A DNA stretch of 64,000 nt. It comes from DAOUJI01 sp965237875. GTDB taxonomy: Bacteria > Chloroflexota > Dehalococcoidia > Lucifugimonadales > JAGWBF01. A program made the translations under genes and the position numbers. Under the pieces are notes generated by a model that saw only the letters and a program-made list of their open reading frames with translations, did not search any database and was not told the DNA's origin. Each line of letters opens with the position of its first letter. Within the stretch, counting starts at the first letter, position 1. Shown here in pieces: positions 23,631-32,632 of this stretch. The stretch covers positions 1,178,001 to 1,242,000 of the forward strand of contig CBDEGP010000002.1 of assembly GCA_965237875.1 (NCBI GenBank), written 5' to 3'.

Positions 23631-26036
23631 TTGACCAGCGCCGCTAATAGATCAGAAACCGCCGCCGACATAAAGATACGAGTCATGGACGCCCTCGCAA
23701 CCGCAGGCCTTGTCCAAAAGCTTACCCAACCCAACCCCGGCCTCACCGACAACGCCCTTGCAGTCCTCCACCGCCGCTATCAAGCCAAGGACCGCGAGGG
23801 AAACGTCATCGAAGAGCCGGACCAGATGTTCCGCCGGGTCGCACAAAACCTGGCCCTGGCAGACCGCCGGTACGGAGCCGACGACCACGCGGTCGCCAGG
23901 ATCGAGGCCGAGTTCTATCGAGTCATGGTTGACCTGGACTACATGCCCAATTCCCCTACTCTCATGAACGCCGGCCGCGAGCTCCAGATGCTTTCCGCTT
24001 GCTTCGTGTTGCCTGTGGCCGACTCCATGGAGTCCATTTTCGAGACCGTCAAAGAGGCCACCCTGGTGCAGAAGAGCGGCGGAGGCACGGGTTTCGCTTT
24101 CAGCCGGCTGCGTCCCGAGGGTGACATCGTGGGCTCCACGGGCGGCGTCGCCTCCGGCCCGGTGAGCTTCATGCGAGCCTTCGACGGCGCCACCGAAGCC
24201 GTCAAACAGGGCTCCACCCGCCGCGGAGCGAACATGGGAATACTCCACGTCACCCATCCCGACATCATGAAGTTCATCATGTCCAAAGAGGACGGCAAGA
24301 GCATCGCCAACTTCAACATCTCCGTTGCAGTCACCGAGGACTTCATGGAGAAGGTCAAGAGGGGAGAGGAGTACGACCTGCTCAACCCGCGCACCGGAAA
24401 AGTCCAGGGCACGCTCAATGCCAAGGAAGTCTTCGATCTTCTGGCAGAAATGTCCTGGAAGACCGGCGACCCCGGCATCGTCTTCCTGGACCGCATCAAC
24501 AGGGACAATCCCAATCCCCAGCTGGGGGAAATCGAGAGCACCAACCCCTGCGGCGAGCAGCCCCTGCTTCCCTATGAGTCCTGCAACCTGGGCTCCATAA
24601 ACCTGGCGAGGATGGTTAAGTTCACCCGCGAGGGCGCCGAGGTGGACAAGGAGAAGCTGGCCTCCATAATCTCCACCGCCGTCCATATGCTGGACAACGT
24701 CATCGACATGAACGACTACCCCATCCACGAGATCGAAGAAATGTCCCAGGCCACCCGCCGCATCGGCCTGGGTGTGATGGGGTTCTCGGACCTGCTGGTG
24801 CAGCTGGGCATCCCCTACGACTCCGACGAGGCGCTCAAGGTCGCCGAGGACGTGATGAGCTTCATACAGCGGCAGACCCATGAAGCCTCGGCGCAGCTGG
24901 TGGAGACCCGGGGCGCATTCCCGGCTTGGGCGGAGAGCGTCTACAATCGCTCCGGAGGTATGGGCTCGATGCGCAACTCCGCCCCCACGACCATAGCTCC
25001 CACCGGCACCATTTCCATCATCTCCGGCTGCTCCAGCGGCATCGAACCCCTCTTCGCCTTGAGCTACGTGCGAAATGTCATGGACAACACCAGGCTGGTG
25101 GAAGGCAACCCATTCTTCGAAGCCGTGGCGAAAAAGGAGGGTTTCTACTCCCCCCAGCTCATGGAGGAGGTGTCCGAGAAGGGCAGCTTAGCTCATATCC
25201 AAGCCGAGACGCCCCAGTGGGTCAAGGATGTGTTCGTAACCTCCCACGACATCAGCCCCGAGTGGCACGTGAAAATGCAGGCGGCCTTCCAGCGTCACAC
25301 CGACAACGCCGTCTCCAAGACCATCAACTTCCCCAACGCAGCCAGCGTGGAGGACATCGCCGAAGCATACATGCTGGCCTACGAGTTGGGCTGCAAGGGA
25401 ATCACCATCTACCGGGACGGTTCCAAGGAGAACCAAGTGCTGAGCGCGGGCGAGTCGGATAAGAGCGGCGCTTCCATCCCCGCGACGGAAGAGGCCGCTG
25501 CTCCGGAGAGCGCAGGCCCAATCCTGGCGCCCAAGGCGCGTCCCCAGGAGATGCGGGGCATAACTGAGCGCATCAGGACCGGCCACGGGACCATGTACAT
25601 CACCATCAACTTCGACGATGACAAGCCTTTCGAGGTCTTCACCACCCTGGGCAAGGCGGGCGGATGCGACTCCGCCCAGCTGGAGGCCATATCCAGGCTA
25701 GTCTCTCTGGCTCTCCGGTCCGGCATAGACATGCGGGAGATCGTGGAGCAACTAAGAGGCATCACCTGCTGTCCCGCATGGGACAACGGGACCCTGGTCC
25801 GGTCGGCGCCCGACGCCGTCGCCCTGGCCTTGGCCGGCCACGCCAACTCCGAGTCCAGGCCTGAAGAGATGCAGGAGGGGTCCCAACTCAAGCTGCTCCC
25901 CGAATCGAAGGAGCGACCCAAGTGGGACCTGGAAGGGCCCAATCCCAAAAGCCGCTGCCCCGACTGCACCTCCCTGCTGATATACCAGGAGGGCTGCCTG
26001 ATGTGCGCCGGGTGCGGCTGGAACAAGTGCGGCTAG
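23631..26036 (+). CDS. nrdJ: Class II (adenosylcobalamin-dependent) ribonucleotide reductase
   Basis: An 801-residue enzyme that reduces ribonucleotides to deoxyribonucleotides with a cobalamin-generated thiyl radical. The active-site region NPCGEQPLLPYESCNLGSIN holds the Asn-x-Cys-x-Glu triad; the first redox Cys is in LSACFVLPVADSME, and PTGTISIISGCSSGIEPLFA is the conserved barrel segment. The C-terminal part has the TSCPD-like domain (CCPAWDNGTL) and a zinc-type Cys cluster (CPDCTSLLIY, CAGCGWNKCG) used for re-reduction. It starts with TTG directly after a strong AGGAGGGGAG. NrdR boxes precede it. Oxygen-independent dNTP supply fits B12-using Chloroflexota. Confidence 0.95.
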   Translation: MTSAANRSETAADIKIRVMDALATAGLVQKLTQPNPGLTDNALAVLHRRYQAKDREGNVIEEPDQMFRRVAQNLALADRRYGADDHAVARIEAEFYRVMVDLDYMPNSPTLMNAGRELQMLSACFVLPVADSMESIFETVKEATLVQKSGGGTGFAFSRLRPEGDIVGSTGGVASGPVSFMRAFDGATEAVKQGSTRRGANMGILHVTHPDIMKFIMSKEDGKSIANFNISVAVTEDFMEKVKRGEEYDLLNPRTGKVQGTLNAKEVFDLLAEMSWKTGDPGIVFLDRINRDNPNPQLGEIESTNPCGEQPLLPYESCNLGSINLARMVKFTREGAEVDKEKLASIISTAVHMLDNVIDMNDYPIHEIEEMSQATRRIGLGVMGFSDLLVQLGIPYDSDEALKVAEDVMSFIQRQTHEASAQLVETRGAFPAWAESVYNRSGGMGSMRNSAPTTIAPTGTISIISGCSSGIEPLFALSYVRNVMDNTRLVEGNPFFEAVAKKEGFYSPQLMEEVSEKGSLAHIQAETPQWVKDVFVTSHDISPEWHVKMQAAFQRHTDNAVSKTINFPNAASVEDIAEAYMLAYELGCKGITIYRDGSKENQVLSAGESDKSGASIPATEEAAAPESAGPILAPKARPQEMRGITERIRTGHGTMYITINFDDDKPFEVFTTLGKAGGCDSAQLEAISRLVSLALRSGIDMREIVEQLRGITCCPAWDNGTLVRSAPDAVALALAGHANSESRPEEMQEGSQLKLLPESKERPKWDLEGPNPKSRCPDCTSLLIYQEGCLMCAGCGWNKCG

Positions 26037-26153
26037 GGTCGTCCATAGCATTCTAGTAGAAACAACCGAGACGCAACGCAATCGTGCCTGACTACGTAAG
26101 ACGCAGAGAGTTTATAGAAGGCTGAAGGGCACGAGGATCAGTGAGGAGACAAG

Positions 26154-26597
26154 ATGCCAGTCAACGAAAATATTGCTAAGTTTCTTAGCGACCTGAAGAA
26201 AGAGGACCCCCGCGCCGAAGAGAACGTTGTCAATTACGTACGCAAAACGGTTCCAGATTTTTCCTATAGACGCCTAGTGAACATACTACGTGGCCAACCT
26301 CTCAGAGAAATAGAAGTTGTGCCATTCGCGCAAGCCCTCGACATTCATCCGCGACAGTTGATTGCCCGAACACCACAGGATCGGGACATAGCGAATTTTG
26401 CCGTAGCGCGATATAGGAACGAGGAAGACGGGAACAAAGGGGATCGTTATTGCGAATATGCTGAAAATTCAGCCGACTTCCGCCAAGGCTCCGCCGAACT
26501 CGACCTAGACGAAATAGCTGTTGCATTCGAAGCCGATGATGAACTGAGGATCGAAAACGAAGTCTTTCGATTACCCAAAGATGACCAGCAATCCTAA
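26154..26597 (+). CDS. XRE-like regulator / antitoxin partner of ImmA protein
   Basis: A 147-residue protein. Residues about 20-75 (ENVVNYVRKTVPDFSYRRLV, NILRGQPLREIEVVPFAQAL, DIHPRQLIA) look like a Cro/C1-type helix-turn-helix; the rest is acidic and probably unstructured or oligomerising. It overlaps the following ImmA/IrrE peptidase gene by 17 bases, the common arrangement in which the peptidase cleaves or is inhibited by the repressor. Codon use is visibly more A/T-rich than in nrdJ, suggesting recent transfer of the pair. Confidence 0.65.
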   Translation: MPVNENIAKFLSDLKKEDPRAEENVVNYVRKTVPDFSYRRLVNILRGQPLREIEVVPFAQALDIHPRQLIARTPQDRDIANFAVARYRNEEDGNKGDRYCEYAENSADFRQGSAELDLDEIAVAFEADDELRIENEVFRLPKDDQQS

Positions 26598-27411
26598 CAA
26601 CGTCCTTCAGGGCATTCTTCAGGAGTTTGACCTCACGTCCTTAGGATGGCCTATCGACTTGGGCAATCTAGCGCAGGCCTGGGGAATCACGTCGGTTGAG
26701 ACCGGCAAGATAAACGCAGAAGCGATGCTGCTAAGCGACTCGACCAGGTCCGGATACAAAATAATCCTCAAAGATTACGGGCGTGAAACCCTTTCGTCGC
26801 GCCAACGTTTCTCATTCGCTCATGAGTTGGCCCATCTGCTCCTACGGAAATCTGGAATCAGCATGGCCGCCGGTCCCACTAGCAAACACAGACACGTAAG
26901 CTCATCAAACCCTGAAGAAAGATTATGCGACCAGATAGCGGCAGAGATTCTTATGCCGCGGGCCGATTTTCAAAATACCGGAAACTCGGAAGGATGGACG
27001 CTAAAGAGCTTAGGGCGTCTCGCCGCGAAGTATGAAACTTCAATGGAAGCAACCGCCAGACGTATGGTAGATTTGATGCCTGAACCGTCGATTCTTGGAG
27101 TCTGGAATTCTTCCGAGACAGACACCCCTAACCTCAAATGGGCGCACAGTCAAACTCCCAGTTTTAGGCTTCCTCGACGAGTACCTAAAGGCCGCCAATG
27201 GCTCCTATCTAGGGCTCTCAAGTCAAGGAAAGTAGAATACGGTGTTGCCCCCGTCTTTGGGGCAAGAACGAGCAGGTATCCCGCAGACTCGATGGCTGAG
27301 GCATTGGCTGTCGGGAGCGGAGAGCACCTAAAAGTAATGGCGTTTTACTACCCTGAACGCGAAGTCAGCCAAGAAATGGCCGAACTTGGGAAATTAGCAA
27401 AGAACCTGTAA
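26581..27411 (+). CDS. ImmA/IrrE-family metallopeptidase
   Basis: A 276-residue protein with the zinc-peptidase signature HELAH (in SFAHELAHLLLRKSG, the HExxH motif) and the third-ligand region EERLCDQIAAEILMPRADF, both typical of ImmA/IrrE/DUF955. The C-terminal half (PRRVPKGRQWLLSRALKSRK and after) is a separate domain I cannot name. ImmA of ICEBs1 and IrrE/DdrO of Deinococcus inactivate a cognate XRE repressor by cleavage after stress; the same relation to the upstream gene is inferred. The pair is not obviously part of a larger integrated element here. Confidence 0.8.
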   Translation: MTSNPNNVLQGILQEFDLTSLGWPIDLGNLAQAWGITSVETGKINAEAMLLSDSTRSGYKIILKDYGRETLSSRQRFSFAHELAHLLLRKSGISMAAGPTSKHRHVSSSNPEERLCDQIAAEILMPRADFQNTGNSEGWTLKSLGRLAAKYETSMEATARRMVDLMPEPSILGVWNSSETDTPNLKWAHSQTPSFRLPRRVPKGRQWLLSRALKSRKVEYGVAPVFGARTSRYPADSMAEALAVGSGEHLKVMAFYYPEREVSQEMAELGKLAKNL

Positions 27412-27558
27412 CGCCAAGACACACCGGTCAGACCACAGCCAAGTTGGTGGCGGGGACACTCTCGACCACCGTCTCTTACAGAACCCCGACTCCGCGCATC
27501 ATATAGAGGACCCGACCAGAGGTCATCGGTTGGGGTTTGCCCCGGTCTACGGCTCATT

Positions 27559-27584
27559 GTTTACGGGCTTTATAACGTGTAAAC
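27559..27584 (+). repeat. GTTTAC/GTAAAC inverted repeat before TIR-like gene
   Basis: GTTTAC (27559-27564) and GTAAAC (27579-27584) are inverted around CTTTATAAC, a possible -10 region. The spacing of arm centres is 20 bases. It could be an operator for a dimeric regulator such as the nearby XRE protein; the match to any known site is not known. Confidence 0.35.
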
Positions 27585-27630
27585 TATGGCAGACCTGAAT
27601 CTTGGCTTATCAACAACTTCGAGGGACCGC

Positions 27631-28071
27631 ATGGCAGAGGACAAGACCTACAAGATCTTCATGACTCACCGCTGGAAGCTGGAACCCGACTACAAAGAGC
27701 TGGAGAACATGCTCAGGTCCATATCCGGCTTCAAGTTCGAGCTTGTCAGCCATCCCCATTCAGACCCCTCGTTAGACCCCAGCACCGACGACGGAATCCG
27801 CGCGTTGCTGGAGATCGTCCACCACCAGATTGAACCCGCCGACTGCATGGTCGTCATATATGCCGACCCGCCCGAGTCCAGGATGTGGATACAGGAAGAG
27901 ATGGAGATAGCCGAGCACGCCCACAAGCCCATCATAGGCACGCTCCCCACAAGCCACAGCGTCCGACCCCAGTACCCCCAATACTGGGAGATGGAAATGC
28001 TCCCTTGGGACGCCCTGGTAATCGTGGAAGCCATACGCTCGTCGGTGGATGAGCATACACATGCAGCCTGA
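27631..28071 (+). CDS. TIR-like domain protein (DUF1863 / ThsB-like)
   Basis: A 146-residue single-domain protein from the ATG at 27631, which has GAGGGA six bases upstream; the frame is open to an ATG at 27586. It opens with the strand TYKIFMTHRWKLEPDYKELE, has ADCMVVIYADPP in the central strand and SRMWIQEEMEIAEHAHKPII, matching the W-x-x-x-E-x-x-x-A pattern of TIR and MTH538/ThsB-like folds. Such domains often make or consume NAD-derived signals in antiphage systems such as Thoeris, but no ThsA-like effector is adjacent. It overlaps pdxA by 23 bases. Confidence 0.7.
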   Translation: MAEDKTYKIFMTHRWKLEPDYKELENMLRSISGFKFELVSHPHSDPSLDPSTDDGIRALLEIVHHQIEPADCMVVIYADPPESRMWIQEEMEIAEHAHKPIIGTLPTSHSVRPQYPQYWEMEMLPWDALVIVEAIRSSVDEHTHAA

Positions 28072-29071
28072 CGGCAAACCCCTAGTGGCCCTGACAATGG
28101 GCGACCCATGCGGCATCGGCCCGGAAATCATCGCCAAGACCCTGGCCTCAGGCGAGGTCCACGCCATCTGTCGTCCTATGGTGGTGGGCAACGCCTGGTC
28201 CATGGAGCAGGCCGTCAAGCTGGTCGGAGCCCCTCTATCGGTCCGGGAAGTGGAGTCGCCGGTGGAAGCGGGCCTGTCCCCCGGCACCGTGGACCTGTTG
28301 GACCTTCACAACCTCAGCCCGTCGGACATCACAGTGGGGCGCATATCCCCTGCTTGCGGCAAGGCGGCGATGGAATGGGTCACACGGGCAGGCGAGTTGG
28401 CCCTGGACGGACAGGTGTCCGCGCTGGCCACCGCTCCCGTCAACAAAGAGGCCGCGAGCCTGGCAGGCTATAAGTCCATCGGCCACATGGAGCTGCTCCA
28501 GGAGTTGTCCGGAGCCCCGGAGGTCGCCACGATGCTGACCGTCGGACCCCTCAGGATAGTCCACCTCACCACTCATAAGTCCTTGAGGCAGGCCTGCGAT
28601 TTTGTAACCAAAGACGGCATCCTCGCCAAGCTTGAGCTGACCCACAGCAGCTTCACCGCCTGGGGTTTCGCCGCCCCCAGAATAGGCGTGGCCGCCCTGA
28701 ACCCCCACGGCAGCGACGGCGGGCTGCTGGGACGCGAGGAGGCGGAAGAGATAAGCCCCGCCGTAGAAGAAGCCCAGGCCAGGGGCATCCAGGCCAGCGG
28801 GCCCATACCCGCCGACGTCGTCTTCCATCAAGCCGTCCAAGGGCGTTACGACGCAGTCCTCGCCCTGTACCATGACCAGGGCCACATCGCCGCAAAGGTC
28901 TATAGTTTCGACGAGGGTATCACCGCCACCCTGGGCCTTCCCTTTGTCCGCACGTCCGTAGACCACGGCACGGCCTTTGACATCGCAGGCCAGGGGATAG
29001 CCCAGCACAAAGCCATGACCGAGTCCATCAAGGCCGCCGTCTCTCTTTCCACCGGAAAGGGTCTAGGCTGA
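28049..29071 (+). CDS. pdxA: 4-hydroxythreonine-4-phosphate dehydrogenase
   Basis: A 340-residue PdxA-family enzyme. The N-terminal ALTMGDPCGIGPEIIAKTL is diagnostic; metal-binding His lie in SIGHMELLQELSG, VVFHQAVQGRYD and LALYHDQGHIAAKVYS, and the C-terminal RTSVDHGTAFDIAGQGIA is conserved. PdxA oxidises 4-phospho-hydroxy-L-threonine in DXP-dependent PLP synthesis, though homologues also act in sugar-acid catabolism. No pdxJ is visible nearby. Its start lies inside the TIR-like gene; an alternative ATG is four codons later. Confidence 0.9.
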   Translation: MSIHMQPDGKPLVALTMGDPCGIGPEIIAKTLASGEVHAICRPMVVGNAWSMEQAVKLVGAPLSVREVESPVEAGLSPGTVDLLDLHNLSPSDITVGRISPACGKAAMEWVTRAGELALDGQVSALATAPVNKEAASLAGYKSIGHMELLQELSGAPEVATMLTVGPLRIVHLTTHKSLRQACDFVTKDGILAKLELTHSSFTAWGFAAPRIGVAALNPHGSDGGLLGREEAEEISPAVEEAQARGIQASGPIPADVVFHQAVQGRYDAVLALYHDQGHIAAKVYSFDEGITATLGLPFVRTSVDHGTAFDIAGQGIAQHKAMTESIKAAVSLSTGKGLG

Positions 29072-29192
29072 CGTTTTGCCGCAACCCCGTTCATAGGCCC
29101 CAGTGATATAATACCCGCCATCGGGAGTCCCATCCTGGGAACGCCATTGCTATTTGCGCCTTCAGGGAACCCGTCAGGGAGTCAATAAAATC

Positions 29193-29993
29193 ATGAAACT
29201 CGCTTTCATCGGCGGCGGCGCCATGGCCGAGGCCATCATCAAAAGCGTCACGGCACAAGGGATAGCAGCCGGCTCCGACATCTCAGTCGGCGAGCCTATA
29301 GCCGGCCGCGCCGACGCTCTCCGGCAGAGCTACGGAGTGTTCGCCTCTGGGGACAACGCCCAGGCCGCCAGCAGGGGAGAGCTTCTCGTTCTCTCTATAA
29401 AGCCCCAGGACCTGGCCGCGGCGGCTTCTCAGATCAAGCCCGCCTTGGACAGCGGCCAAACCGTAGTGTCCATAGTCGCCGGGGCCAACATGGACACCCT
29501 CTCCCATCTCTTGGACCACGAGAAAATCATCCGGGTTATGCCCAACACCCCGGCCCAGATCGGCCAGGGAATGAGCGTATGGACCTGTTCACCCCAGACC
29601 GACGCCGTCTCCAGGGACCGGACCCAGTCGATTCTGGCCTCGATGGGTGAGGAAATAATGGTCTCCGACGAGAAGTACCTGGACATGGCGACGGCTTTGA
29701 GCGCCTCCGGCCCGGCCTACGTCTTCATGTTCATAGAATCGCTCATAGACGCCGGCGTATACGTAGGGCTGCCCAGGCCCATGGCGCGCACCCTGGCGCT
29801 GCAGACGGTCTTGGGAAGCGCGTCCCTGGTGAAGGAGACCGGACGCCATCCCGCCGACCTCAAGGACATGGTCTCGTCGCCGGGCGGCACAACCGTGGAG
29901 GCCCTGATGGCCTTGGAGGAGGGAGGCTTCAAGGCTTCCGTGATGAACGCGGTAATCGCCGCCTATGAAAAATCGTTGGCCCTGGGTGAATAG
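29193..29993 (+). CDS. proC: Pyrroline-5-carboxylate reductase
   Basis: A 266-residue NAD(P)H-dependent enzyme, last step of proline synthesis. The Rossmann motif is MKLAFIGGGAMAEAIIKSV; NVMPNTPAQIGQGM-like VMPNTPAQIGQGMSVW and SGPAYVFMFIESLIDAGVY are the family signatures, and the C-terminal PGGTTVEALMALEEGGFKAS is standard. The frame extends upstream to 29154, but the ATG at 29193 fits the family start. It overlaps the yggT start by one base. Confidence 0.93.
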   Translation: MKLAFIGGGAMAEAIIKSVTAQGIAAGSDISVGEPIAGRADALRQSYGVFASGDNAQAASRGELLVLSIKPQDLAAAASQIKPALDSGQTVVSIVAGANMDTLSHLLDHEKIIRVMPNTPAQIGQGMSVWTCSPQTDAVSRDRTQSILASMGEEIMVSDEKYLDMATALSASGPAYVFMFIESLIDAGVYVGLPRPMARTLALQTVLGSASLVKETGRHPADLKDMVSSPGGTTVEALMALEEGGFKASVMNAVIAAYEKSLALGE

Positions 29994-30256
29994 TGAACGA
30001 CTTGTTCTTCAACTTCATCCGCATACTGGTCTGGGTCCTCATCGCCGGAGTCTTCGCCCGGGTCCTGCTGTCATGGCTGCCCATGGGCAACGCCCGACTC
30101 AATCCTATCATAGCTATCATATACCAGATCACAGAACCCATACTGGCGCCCATACGACGGCTCAACTTGCGCGTGGGCATTTTCGACCTGACGCCCACGG
30201 TGGCCCTGTTCATCTTGTTCGTCATCGAGAGGTTAATAAACAAGTTGGCCGGGTGA
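29993..30256 (+). CDS. YggT-family small membrane protein
   Basis: An 87-residue protein with a GTG start overlapping the proC stop. Two membrane segments (FIRILVWVLIAGVFARVLLS and VALFILFVIERLINKLAG) flank the YggT motif ITEPILAPIRRL. The family is linked to osmotic stress, membrane protein biogenesis and, in actinobacteria and plastids, division or photosystem assembly; its molecular job is unclear. The proC-yggT adjacency is widely conserved, which supports the call. Confidence 0.88.
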   Translation: MNDLFFNFIRILVWVLIAGVFARVLLSWLPMGNARLNPIIAIIYQITEPILAPIRRLNLRVGIFDLTPTVALFILFVIERLINKLAG

Positions 30257-30336
30257 TTTTGGCTTAGGGACCGCCTTGACTGGCGCCGCCAGACCAACAT
30301 AGAATCTCTCTTAAGCTCACCCGGAGAGTGTCAACC

Positions 30337-30666
30337 ATGTACCACAAAGAGCTTCTAAAGGGAAACACCGAAACCCTTCTCCTCTCACTCCTGGCCAATG
30401 AGGTCATGTACGGTTACCAGATCGTCAAGGAGATTGAGAAGAGGAGCAGCGGGTACTTCCAGTTCAAAGAAGGAACGCTCTACCCTGCCCTCCACAGGCT
30501 AGCGGAGAGCGGCCTGATCGAAGGACGTTGGGGCGAGGCGGACCCTGGAGTCCCCCGCCGCTACTACCACATTACTTCCAAGGGCGAAAAGGTCTTGGAA
30601 GAACGTCAAAGCGAGTGGAGACGTTTCGCCAGCGCCATCGACTCGGTAATGCTGCCCCAGATATAG
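30337..30666 (+). CDS. PadR-family transcriptional regulator
   Basis: A 109-residue winged-helix protein: LLSLLANEVMYGYQIVKEIE, GTLYPALHRLAESGLIEGRW and the PRRYYHITSKGEKVLEE wing, the classic PadR pattern. A GTG nine bases earlier is in frame, but GGAG is placed correctly only for the ATG at 30337. The gene is followed 24 bases later by a membrane protein with a permease-prefix domain, the usual PadR partner, so it probably controls that operon and itself. Confidence 0.88.
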   Translation: MYHKELLKGNTETLLLSLLANEVMYGYQIVKEIEKRSSGYFQFKEGTLYPALHRLAESGLIEGRWGEADPGVPRRYYHITSKGEKVLEERQSEWRRFASAIDSVMLPQI

Positions 30667-30690
30667 CAGCGCGCCCCGAGGGGGACTTGC

Positions 30691-31716
30691 ATGGACAGCT
30701 CCCGCCACAGCTACTTTAAGACTCTCGTAAGAAAGTTAAGGCTTGATCCAGGGGTGAACCAAGAGATCATCTTGGAACTCGAAAGCCACCTGGATGACAA
30801 GGTGCGCGACCTCCAAGAGGAGGGCCTGACCTACGACGAGGCCCGAGATCGATCCCTGCGGGACTTGGGGCAGCCCGAGCCCATCGCCCGCGGAATGTAT
30901 TCGGTTCACAGCAAGTGCTCTTGGCGAGACATCGTCATCGCCACCCTGCCCCATCTGCTGCTGGCCTCGCTCTTCGCTCTCCATCTCTGGACCAAGTACA
31001 TACTCCTGGTGGTCGTCCTGGTGGGCATCAGCTTTATCGCCGTCAGAGGATGGAGGTCCGGCAGAGCCAAATGGACCTACACTTGGCTGGGCTACACGAT
31101 GGCGGCGCCCGCTTTGTCATGGCTGATGGCCCTCGGGGCTGTTGGATATGGAGCATGGGTCTTCGTGACTACGGGTTCGCTGCCCTTCAGCTTCCCTATA
31201 TACATGCTCCTCATCGCCTACGTGCCCTTTTCCCTTTGGATCATGCACCGCGTCGTGGCGCGAGTGGTGCGTCAGGACTGGTTGTTGGCGTCGTTGACCG
31301 CGCTCCCATTCCCTTTCCTCACGTCCTGGCTTCTGTTCCTCAACTGGCAGGGCGGGCTATGGTCCACCGACAACCCCCAAGTCCATGAGTCCGACACGGA
31401 CAGGGCCCTGGTCTTCCTGGCCCTTGCTGTAACCACGGGGGTGTTCATGAAGGTGGGGCACAGGCTGGTCAAGATAGGTCTGCTCACCCTTTCCACAGCC
31501 CTTATAGTGACCTTCACCATCGCCGTCATTCCCGTCAGCTTCGGCGTCTTCTCCATGATCCTCATCACCCTTGCGTCCATCGCCTTCCTTTTCAGCCCCG
31601 CCATCCTCGAGTCCCGACTTACACGACACGATGTTGTTGAAGGGGCGGACGCCAACCCCGCCGGAGGCGATGAGCGTGGGGAGGCAGTGACTCATTGGTT
31701 CACAAACCCGATGTAG
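30691..31716 (+). CDS. Membrane protein with N-terminal permease-prefix domain
   Basis: A 341-residue protein. Residues about 1-70 (LRLDPGVNQEIILELESHLD, GLTYDEARDRSLRDLGQPEP) match the soluble permease-prefix / HAAS domain commonly encoded beside PadR regulators. About eight hydrophobic segments follow (for example TLPHLLLASLFALHLW, YILLVVVLVGISFIAV, LIVTFTIAVIPVSFGVFSMI). The transported substrate, if any, is unknown. The 3' end overlaps degV by 22 bases. Confidence 0.75.
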   Translation: MDSSRHSYFKTLVRKLRLDPGVNQEIILELESHLDDKVRDLQEEGLTYDEARDRSLRDLGQPEPIARGMYSVHSKCSWRDIVIATLPHLLLASLFALHLWTKYILLVVVLVGISFIAVRGWRSGRAKWTYTWLGYTMAAPALSWLMALGAVGYGAWVFVTTGSLPFSFPIYMLLIAYVPFSLWIMHRVVARVVRQDWLLASLTALPFPFLTSWLLFLNWQGGLWSTDNPQVHESDTDRALVFLALAVTTGVFMKVGHRLVKIGLLTLSTALIVTFTIAVIPVSFGVFSMILITLASIAFLFSPAILESRLTRHDVVEGADANPAGGDERGEAVTHWFTNPM

Positions 31717-32564
31717 CCGTCGTTGTCGACAGCTGCAGCTGCCTCCCCCAAGAGCTGGTTGACGGGCTCCCCCTTTTCGTAGTGCCCCATGAGCTCACAG
31801 TAAGCGGCCGCACCTTCCGGGACGGGGTGGACATCCACCCCGACGAGTTCTACCGGCTGGTCCGCGCCAGCCCTGCGCTCCCCACGACGGCATCTCCCAG
31901 GCCAGCAGCATTTCTTGAGGCTTTCAGACAGGCCTCCCAATCGGCAAAGGACGTCCTGTGCCTGACTCTCTCAATCAACTTCAGCTCCACTTACGATTCG
32001 GCCAGGGCGGCCGCCCGTATGGCCGGTTCCGAGATGCCGCACCTGAACGTCCAGGTCATTGACAGCAGGGCCGCTGCCGGGGCCGAAGGTCTCATAGCTC
32101 TCAACGCAGCCAGGGCCGCCCACCAGGGCGCCGACATCCGGCAGGTGATTTCAGTTGTCGAAGAACTTATTCCCGAGGTGAACATGCTGGCTTTCCTTGA
32201 CACTCTCGACTATCTGCGCCGCAGCGGCCGTGTGCCCCTAGTGGCGGCGTGGGCGGGATCCATCCTGGGAATCAAACCCCTGACCGAGCTGCGGTTGGGA
32301 GAAGCAAAGCTCCTGGACAAACCCCGGAGTCGCAGCAAGGCTATGGAACGCCTGGCGGCCGTCATGAAAAGCCGGGTGGGATCAAAGCCCGTCCACGTCA
32401 ACGTCATGCACGCCCATTCAGCGGAGGACGCGGACAAGCTGCTCAAGAGAATGGACCAGGAGTTCGACTGCCGGGAGTTGTTCATGAGTGAGTTTACCCC
32501 CGTTATGGGCGCTCACCTGGGACCCGGTTTAATCGGCGCAGCGTTCTACACCGACGAGTCCTAA
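31695..32564 (+). CDS. DegV-family fatty-acid-binding protein
   Basis: A 289-residue DegV/FakB-type protein. The N-terminal VAVVVDSCSCLPQELVDG, the PTTASPRPAAFLEAF (Thr-Thr-Ser-x-Pro) motif, LSINFSSTYDSARAAA and VIDSRAAAGAEGL are the family hallmarks for binding a fatty acid whose carboxylate is phosphorylated by FakA. A C-terminal MGAHLGPGLIGAAFY completes the fold. No fakA is visible in the window. It starts at TTG and overlaps the preceding gene, so it is probably co-translated with it. Confidence 0.88.
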   Translation: MVHKPDVAVVVDSCSCLPQELVDGLPLFVVPHELTVSGRTFRDGVDIHPDEFYRLVRASPALPTTASPRPAAFLEAFRQASQSAKDVLCLTLSINFSSTYDSARAAARMAGSEMPHLNVQVIDSRAAAGAEGLIALNAARAAHQGADIRQVISVVEELIPEVNMLAFLDTLDYLRRSGRVPLVAAWAGSILGIKPLTELRLGEAKLLDKPRSRSKAMERLAAVMKSRVGSKPVHVNVMHAHSAEDADKLLKRMDQEFDCRELFMSEFTPVMGAHLGPGLIGAAFYTDES

Positions 32565-32632
32565 GCCTAGACCTGGAGTCCGGTTCATTCTATAATTCCC
32601 ACAACCGCCGCTTAACAAAGCCTGGCTGTCCT

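Noticed and set aside
23652..24881. 409-codon minus-strand frame inside nrdJ
   Set aside because: An antisense shadow caused by high GC at third positions of nrdJ; no ribosome-binding site or family match.
27631..28071. Complete Thoeris antiphage system
   Set aside because: Only a TIR-like protein is present; no ThsA-type NADase with SIR2 or other effector lies within reach.
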